Below, piece after piece: positions 59,981-64,000 of a stretch of 64,000 bases of DNA. Both the position numbers and the translations under genes were made by a program. Every line of letters starts with the position of its first letter. Position 1 is the stretch's first letter. The notes under the pieces were generated by a model. That model had not been told where the DNA came from. It saw only the letters and a list, made by a program, of their open reading frames with translations, and made no database searches. Source of the stretch: Cytophagaceae bacterium. Its GTDB lineage: Bacteria; Bacteroidota; Bacteroidia; Cytophagales; Flexibacteraceae. Location: the NCBI GenBank assembly GCA_947458545.1, contig CANGYH010000002.1:124001-188000 (forward strand), given 5' to 3'.

Positions 59981-60925
59981 GTGAAGGTCTTTTTTATTGC
60001 ATTCTGCCTACTGCTCTCCCTGGCCCTCCAAGCCCAGCCCATCCTGCCCAACTACCAGGTCTTTTGGGGTAAAACCATCAACGGCTGGCTCGTCATCCGC
60101 CGCTGGCAAGACCCTGCCGACACCACCCAAATCGTTTACCTGGGCCTTAACCCCGTCACCTTCCGCACCCGGCCTCTGCGGGGCTTGCCCGTGCAGCCAC
60201 TAAGCCCCATGGCTTGGCACACCGCCACGGCTGCCACACCTTATGGCTTAGCCCTGGCCGCCGAGCGCTTCCGCAGCACCCCCCTGCAAGACGCCGGCCT
60301 ACAACGGGCCGACACCAACCTGCGCGGCTTCAGCCTCACCATAGACCTCTGCCCCAGCCGCAAACCGCTAGACCGCACCTTCTTCGACCGCCTCATCGCC
60401 GCTTTCGACTCTGCTGAGCGGCCCATCCCCGTAGCCATATCCCTCACAGGCCTGTGGCTGAACACCCACCCGGCCGACGTCGTCTACCTCAAGCAGCTGC
60501 AATACAAGCGCAAGCTGGCCATCACCTGGGTAAACCACACCTACCACCACGCCTACAAACCAGCTGCCCCCCTCACACAAAACTTCATCCTAACCCCCGG
60601 CACCAACCCCACCCAAGAGGCCCTACTGGCCGAGCAAGCCATGCTGGCTCGCAACCTGATGCCCAGCCCTTTTTTCCGCTTCCCAGGCCTGGTGTCAGAT
60701 GCTGCCGTCTTCAATCAAATCCTCAGCCTCGGCCTGCTGCCTATGGGGTCAGATGCATGGCTAGCCAAAGGCCAACGCCCCCAAAGCGGCAGTTGGGTCC
60801 TTATCCACGCCAACGGCAACGAGCCCGCCGGCCTGGCAGACTTCTTTGCACTCATCCAATCCAAAAGCACCCAAATAAGAAACCGCCAATACCTCCTCTA
60901 CCCCCTAGAGCAAGGCCTTCCCTAA
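59981..60925 (+). CDS. Secreted polysaccharide-deacetylase-like protein
   Basis: 314 residues from a GTG that opens a signal peptide (KVFFIAFCLLLSLALQAQ). The second half has a deacetylase-like order: SLTIDLCPS with an acidic residue after the first strand, ITWVNHTYHH with two His positioned as the metal pair, and FFRFPGLVSD for the Arg/Pro motif. The first ~120 residues are not recognised. It probably acts on a cell-envelope or imported glycan, but activity needs proof because the motifs are weak. GC-rich again, unlike the gene before it. Confidence 0.65.
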   Translation: MKVFFIAFCLLLSLALQAQPILPNYQVFWGKTINGWLVIRRWQDPADTTQIVYLGLNPVTFRTRPLRGLPVQPLSPMAWHTATAATPYGLALAAERFRSTPLQDAGLQRADTNLRGFSLTIDLCPSRKPLDRTFFDRLIAAFDSAERPIPVAISLTGLWLNTHPADVVYLKQLQYKRKLAITWVNHTYHHAYKPAAPLTQNFILTPGTNPTQEALLAEQAMLARNLMPSPFFRFPGLVSDAAVFNQILSLGLLPMGSDAWLAKGQRPQSGSWVLIHANGNEPAGLADFFALIQSKSTQIRNRQYLLYPLEQGLP

Positions 60926-60929
60926 TTGG

Positions 60930-60957
60930 GAATTAAAAATTAAGAATTAAAAATTAA
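60930..60957. repeat. Tandem 7-bp repeat array, left
   Basis: Four 7-base units alternating GAATTAA and AAATTAA directly after the deacetylase-like gene. It is the inverted counterpart of the array at 61023-61050, with two mismatches in 28 bases. Confidence 0.8.
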
Positions 60958-61022
60958 AAGCGTCTTATTTACCCTAGTCAAAACCTCTCTTCTTTGTTGG
61001 TCATTATATTTTTCCGACTGCC

Positions 61023-61050
61023 TTAATTCTTAATTCTTAATTCTTAATTC
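61023..61050. repeat. Tandem 7-bp repeat array, right
   Basis: Four perfect TTAATTC units; the stop codon of the leftward acetyltransferase gene lies in the last unit. Facing the left array across 65 bp, so a hairpin or cruciform at the ends of two convergent genes is possible. Confidence 0.8.
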
Positions 61051-61607
61051 ACAACAACTCTGGTCCGTTTCACCACCGCCGGGTTTCCCTGGCAAACCGT
61101 GTAGGCAGGCAAGTCTTGCGTAGCCACCGAGCCTGCGGCCAGCACCGCATGGCTGCCCAGCGTCACCCCCGGGCACACCAGCGCCTTGGCCCCCACCCAG
61201 GCCCCGGGCTCAAGCACAATCTCCCCAATCAGCAAGTCAAAGCTGAGTTGCTTGTAATTGTGGCTGCCGCAGAGCAGCATGGCCCCCTGGCTCAGGCAGG
61301 CATGCGCCCCAATCCGCACATCGGCCAGGTTATCAATCCAGACCTGCTCGCCAATCCAGGCATAGTCTCCTACCGTCAGCCGCCAGGGATATTTAATATT
61401 CACGCAGGGCTTAATCACCACACCCCGGCCCACCTTAGCGCCAAAGAGGCGTAGCAGCTCCACCTTAAGTCCGTTTACAGGCCAAAGGCCCGGCTTAAAC
61501 ACTAGCTCGTTTACAAAATACCAGGCCAGCCGCACCAGCGCCCCGCGCCCGGGTTTATACCAGGCATTATCAAACCGAGCCAAATCAGTCTGGCCACGGT
61601 CATCCAT
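61044..61607 (-). CDS. WcaF-type hexapeptide acetyltransferase
   Basis: 187 residues starting MDDRGQTDLARFDN. A left-handed beta-helix protein: FNELV-type N-terminus (YFVNELVFKPGLWPVNGLKV), then hexapeptide turns such as IKPCVNIKYPWRLTVGDYAWIGEQVWIDNLADVRIG, VCPGVTLG and AVLAAGSVATQDL, ending QGNPAVVKRTRVVVN. This matches putative colanic-acid acetyltransferase WcaF and relatives that acetylate surface sugars. Its start overlaps the polymerase gene by 8 bp. Confidence 0.85.
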   Translation of the reverse strand: MDDRGQTDLARFDNAWYKPGRGALVRLAWYFVNELVFKPGLWPVNGLKVELLRLFGAKVGRGVVIKPCVNIKYPWRLTVGDYAWIGEQVWIDNLADVRIGAHACLSQGAMLLCGSHNYKQLSFDLLIGEIVLEPGAWVGAKALVCPGVTLGSHAVLAAGSVATQDLPAYTVCQGNPAVVKRTRVVVN

Positions 61608-62874
61608 GCCGGCGGGGTAGGAGGGGGGCGCTGCTGCCATAACGCTGCCAAAGATAGAGCAACCCCACGGGCAAGGCTAAAAACACGGCCAGATCCACCT
61701 GCTGCGGCAAATACCCGCGCGATATCAGCTGCCACAAAAAGAACGTACCCAGCGGCATCAGCGGTCCCAGGCGCGCCAACTGCCGGCAAAGCCATGCCAG
61801 TGCAGCCATGCCCAGCACCACACCCCACATGCCATAGCCGAGGTAATACTCCTCTAAATTGCTCACGGCCGGGTGTAGTTGTGCCCCGGCAGGGGTAGCG
61901 TCATAAGCTGCGCGGATGTTGCCCAGCAAGGGCGCAACCGGCTTTTGCCCACCCGGCCAAAGGGCTTTGGGTAGGGCCCGCACCGCCACAAAATGCGGGC
62001 TCGCCCCCCAGCCATCGGGCCTGCCGCCCCACGCATGGTAATGCCCCAGCAGCACCCCGAAGGTCTGGCTGTTGTTGGTCTCGTTGGCCAGCAGGCGGGC
62101 ATCAAATTGGGCCAGGTTGTAATCCCACTTCTTATAAAGCCGGGCGCTCACGTTTAGCCTGTTCAGTGTCAGCCAGGCCATGCCCGTAGCCGCCACTGCA
62201 CAAAGGCCCAGCGCCACCAGCCGCTGGCCCCGCGTCTGCGTGCGGAGCAGCGCCGCCAGCAACAGCCCCCCCACCAGCAGCAGCGTCCTATACCGAAAGC
62301 CCGCCAGGGCAAACAGCACCAGGCACAGGGGCAGCGCCAACCACCCCAGCGCATGGCTGGCTGGCAACAAGTAGCCCAGGGTAATCAGGCCGTCTAGCGC
62401 CTTATCTACCAGGGGCACCTTCCAGTGGTAGCCAAACAGATTCAGCACCGTGTCAGACCGCCCAGGGCTGAACCAGGCCGCCAGCGGTATGCCCTGCACC
62501 CAAAGTCCCGTCAGAAAAAGCCCCAGGTAGAGCCCAAGCAAGGCCCATAACCTACCCGGACGCACCCCATCCCAAACCTGCCGCACCCACCGAGTTTCGG
62601 TAGCTGTAGGCAAGGCGGCCCATGTAGCCACAAACACCCCAACCCCAACCCCATACACACCCAGCATCTCTGGCAGATGCGCCGCATAGGCCAACCCGGC
62701 AATGCTACCCTCGCCCCGCCACCAAAGCAGCACCGGCGTAAACCAGGTGTAGAGCCACAGCGAACCCAACGCAAACCCCAGCGGCACCCCCGCGCGCCCC
62801 GCGCGCCAGGCCAGTACGCCCCCCACCAAAAAGGTGCATCCATGCGCCCACCAAAGCCCAGCCAAGCCCATCAT
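61600..62874 (-). CDS. Wzy-like polysaccharide polymerase / multi-spanning membrane protein
   Basis: 424 residues with about ten hydrophobic helices and a long periplasmic loop in the second half (VSARLYKKWDYNLAQFDAR to EEYYLGYGMWG). This layout, including the YLGYGMWGVVLG after the loop, is typical of O-antigen or exopolysaccharide polymerases, which have little sequence conservation. It is translationally linked to a WcaF-type acetyltransferase. An oligosaccharide ligase is an alternative. Confidence 0.65.
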   Translation of the reverse strand: MMGLAGLWWAHGCTFLVGGVLAWRAGRAGVPLGFALGSLWLYTWFTPVLLWWRGEGSIAGLAYAAHLPEMLGVYGVGVGVFVATWAALPTATETRWVRQVWDGVRPGRLWALLGLYLGLFLTGLWVQGIPLAAWFSPGRSDTVLNLFGYHWKVPLVDKALDGLITLGYLLPASHALGWLALPLCLVLFALAGFRYRTLLLVGGLLLAALLRTQTRGQRLVALGLCAVAATGMAWLTLNRLNVSARLYKKWDYNLAQFDARLLANETNNSQTFGVLLGHYHAWGGRPDGWGASPHFVAVRALPKALWPGGQKPVAPLLGNIRAAYDATPAGAQLHPAVSNLEEYYLGYGMWGVVLGMAALAWLCRQLARLGPLMPLGTFFLWQLISRGYLPQQVDLAVFLALPVGLLYLWQRYGSSAPLLPRRHG

Positions 62875-62881
62875 TCTCCAT

Positions 62882-62889
62882 CAAAGATG
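62882..62889 (-). promoter_or_regulatory. -7-like promoter element (CATCTTTG)
   Basis: Minus strand, 7 bases before the polymerase ATG; variant of TAnnTTTG. Confidence 0.45.
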
Positions 62890-62904
62890 CTCCCTCATGG
62901 CCAC

Positions 62905-62943
62905 CAAAAAAACACCCCCTCTCCCCTGGAAGGGAAGAGGGGG
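62905..62943 (-). terminator. Terminator of the outer-membrane protein gene
   Basis: Arms CCCCCTCT (62915-62922) and AGAGGGGG (62936-62943), followed on the minus strand by seven T. Confidence 0.8.
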
Positions 62944-62955
62944 CTAGCGGGTAAG
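62938..62955. repeat. Intergenic G-rich repeat, copy 2
   Basis: Second copy of the AGGGGGCTnGnGGGTnAG motif seen at 56252-56269, overlapping the terminator stem after the outer-membrane protein gene. Confidence 0.4.
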
Positions 62956-62986
62956 GAGAGCTCATCCCTCGCTAATCAAGCCCTTT

Positions 62987-63694
62987 CTAGAAGATATACC
63001 CAATCCGCACCGCAGACTGGATATAAGGCCCTACAGAGAAGCTAGCGTCTTTATCAACCTTGCTCTCGCGCTCCTCGCCTTGGGGCGGCTTCACCTTAGT
63101 GGCAAACGGCGAGGTGTAGGCCAGGCCAAAGCCAAACTCCGTACCGATGTACAGATTCGGAATCAGGTAGATATCCACACCGGCCAAGGCATTGGCGCCG
63201 GCCAGCAAAAAGCCGTTGCGGTTGCGCGTCACCGTTTCTACCACAGAGTTGCCCGAGTCTGTGCTTTCTTCCACCTGGCGGGTCGTATTAAAGCCCAGCA
63301 GCACCTCTGCACCTATGTAGGGCGACAGCCGGTCTGTACCCGCAAAGTGCTTCTCGATACCCGGCCTGATCGTCAGGTTAAAGGCCGAGCTGCGGTCGCG
63401 TAGCTCTTTCTGCGTAGAGCCGCCTGTGCCAGCCTCCTGCGTAATCGTAGAGCTGCGGCTGTAGCTCAGGTTCGCCGTCAGACGCAGCGCCGCCGTAGGC
63501 GAGGTGAACTTCCGATACTTAATGCCCGAGATCAACCCACTGCCCGACAGCTGGAAAGGGTTGTTGACAAACGGGTTCACCTGCACCTCCAGGTTGTTGG
63601 CCCCGGTGGTGGGCTTAAAAATCTTCTCTTGCCCAGAGGCAGAAAGGGCGGCGGCGGCCAGCGCCAGGGTCAGAAACGTAGTTTTCAGTTGCAT
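62987..63694 (-). CDS. Predicted outer-membrane beta-barrel protein
   Basis: 235 residues. A signal peptide (MQLKTTFLTLALAAAALSASG) is followed by alternating polar/aromatic strands: LEVQVNPFVNNPFQLS, AALRLTANLSYSRSS, AFNLTIRPGIEKHF, LSPYIGAEVLLGFN, LYIGTEFGFGLAYTS, and a C-terminus QSAVRIGYIF ending in Phe, as expected for a barrel. Function unknown. The start at 63694 is the first Met of the signal peptide. Confidence 0.78.
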   Translation of the reverse strand: MQLKTTFLTLALAAAALSASGQEKIFKPTTGANNLEVQVNPFVNNPFQLSGSGLISGIKYRKFTSPTAALRLTANLSYSRSSTITQEAGTGGSTQKELRDRSSAFNLTIRPGIEKHFAGTDRLSPYIGAEVLLGFNTTRQVEESTDSGNSVVETVTRNRNGFLLAGANALAGVDIYLIPNLYIGTEFGFGLAYTSPFATKVKPPQGEERESKVDKDASFSVGPYIQSAVRIGYIF

Positions 63695-63775
63695 ATCAGG
63701 TAGCCCGGCCAAGGCACGGGTCTGCGCAAAGGTTTAACACAGCAACCGTATTTCCAAACGGGGCCTTGGTTTCGT

Positions 63776-64000
63776 CTAGCTGGCCTCTGCCGTCGTGGCG
63801 TGTTGGCGCATGGTCGCATCGGGCACATACCCCAAAACCTGCCGCAGCTCCGCGCTCGTCAGCGTACTGCCGTCTGGGCTCCAGCCGGGGGGCTTGGTCA
63901 GGTAGGCCAGTTTCAGCCGCCAGGTGGGGGCCTGCCGCACGTCGCGCCACAGCTTGCGCCACTCCCCAAACAGCAGGCCCAGCGGCTCGGGCCTGTCAAT
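63776..64000 (-). CDS. Sterol desaturase / fatty-acid hydroxylase family protein (C-terminal end, cut by window)
   Basis: Only the last 74 codons are in the window, reading leftward to a TAG at 63776-63778. The visible part contains DRPEPLGLLFGEWRKLWRDV and TWRLKLAYLTKPPGWSPDG, then LTSAELRQVLGYVPDA. The arrangement of a W-D-V segment followed by a PPGWS-D-G motif is typical of the C-terminal tail of Bacteroidota sterol-desaturase-family proteins, whose His-rich catalytic core would lie outside the window. Family call from the tail alone is moderately safe. Confidence 0.55.
   Translation of the reverse strand: MDRPEPLGLLFGEWRKLWRDVRQAPTWRLKLAYLTKPPGWSPDGSTLTSAELRQVLGYVPDATMRQHATTAEAS

Noticed and set aside
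60930-61050. CRISPR-like array
   Set aside because: Units are only 7 bases, directly adjacent without spacers, and there are no cas genes.
1-64000. tRNA or rRNA genes
   Set aside because: I saw no cloverleaf with a TTCGA-type T-loop or rRNA signature in the intergenic gaps; a dedicated RNA search would settle it.

Overview
This window is chromosomal DNA from a member of the Bacteroidota, probably a Cytophagia-like gliding lineage with a GC-rich genome; the phylum is well supported and the class is a guess. The evidence is two gliding-motility genes (gldG at 3884-5563, gldD at 29961-30584), an S46 dipeptidyl-peptidase, GSCFA, DUF3109, DUF6807 and WG-repeat proteins, and many copies of the Bacteroidota -7 promoter element TAnnTTTG a few bases to about 90 bases upstream of start codons. 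Genes are densely packed, often overlapping by 1-14 bp, and many operons end in clear stem-loop terminators. I saw no rRNA, tRNA, CRISPR array, insertion sequence or prophage.

Layout. 1-3.5 kb: a two-component pair, a hybrid kinase cut by the window edge and an NtrC-type regulator whose AAA+ motifs are eroded. 3.9-7.0 kb: gldG and a PhoD-like phosphatase. 7.3-13.9 kb: a STAS antagonist and purC, divergent from comEC, a DUF6807 protein, an FkbM methyltransferase and RNase Z. 13.9-16.8 kb: a leftward operon of methyltransferase, small membrane protein and Ig-like lipoprotein. 16.9-19.1 kb: a lipoprotein, an outer-membrane protein and an esterase. 19.1-21.2 kb: an arsR-arsC-acr3 arsenic operon with a palindromic operator. 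21.4-25.3 kb: an ATP-grasp protein with a basic tail, MFS transporter-folA, and an SDR. 25.3-28.7 kb: an Hpt protein and a large hybrid kinase. 28.9-32.4 kb: pdxA, divergent from gldD-GSCFA; DUF3109; a 52-residue membrane protein.

32.5-41.3 kb is a surface-glycan-like region: two glycosyltransferases, an AsnB-type amidotransferase, a WG-repeat protein, a radical SAM/SPASM protein, a lone arginine deiminase and a sialic-acid-synthase-like protein without its usual C-terminal domain. 41.4-46.1 kb is housekeeping (recF, a DUF1801 protein, icd, a DksA-type zinc finger, lipB). 46.4-56.1 kb holds a TPR-SpoIIE phosphatase, an FAD oxidoreductase, DUF349, comA (phosphosulfolactate synthase), kynU, an SDR, recR and yajC. 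56.3-58.7 kb is a DPP7-like S46 peptidase. 58.9-59.9 kb is one clearly AT-richer gene with a PD-(D/E)XK nuclease signature, the best candidate for recently acquired defence-type DNA. 60-64 kb holds a polysaccharide deacetylase-like protein, a Wzy-like polymerase with a WcaF-like acetyltransferase, an outer-membrane protein and the end of a sterol-desaturase-family gene.

Themes: phosphorelay and partner-switch signalling (two hybrid kinases, Hpt, STAS, SpoIIE phosphatase), envelope and glycan construction, gliding (GldD, GldG, and possibly ComA feeding sulfonolipids), and scattered core metabolism. No multi-gene undescribed system is obvious. The most unusual items are the motif-eroded NtrC-type regulator, the AT-rich nuclease-like gene, and the facing arrays of 7-bp repeats at 60930-61050.
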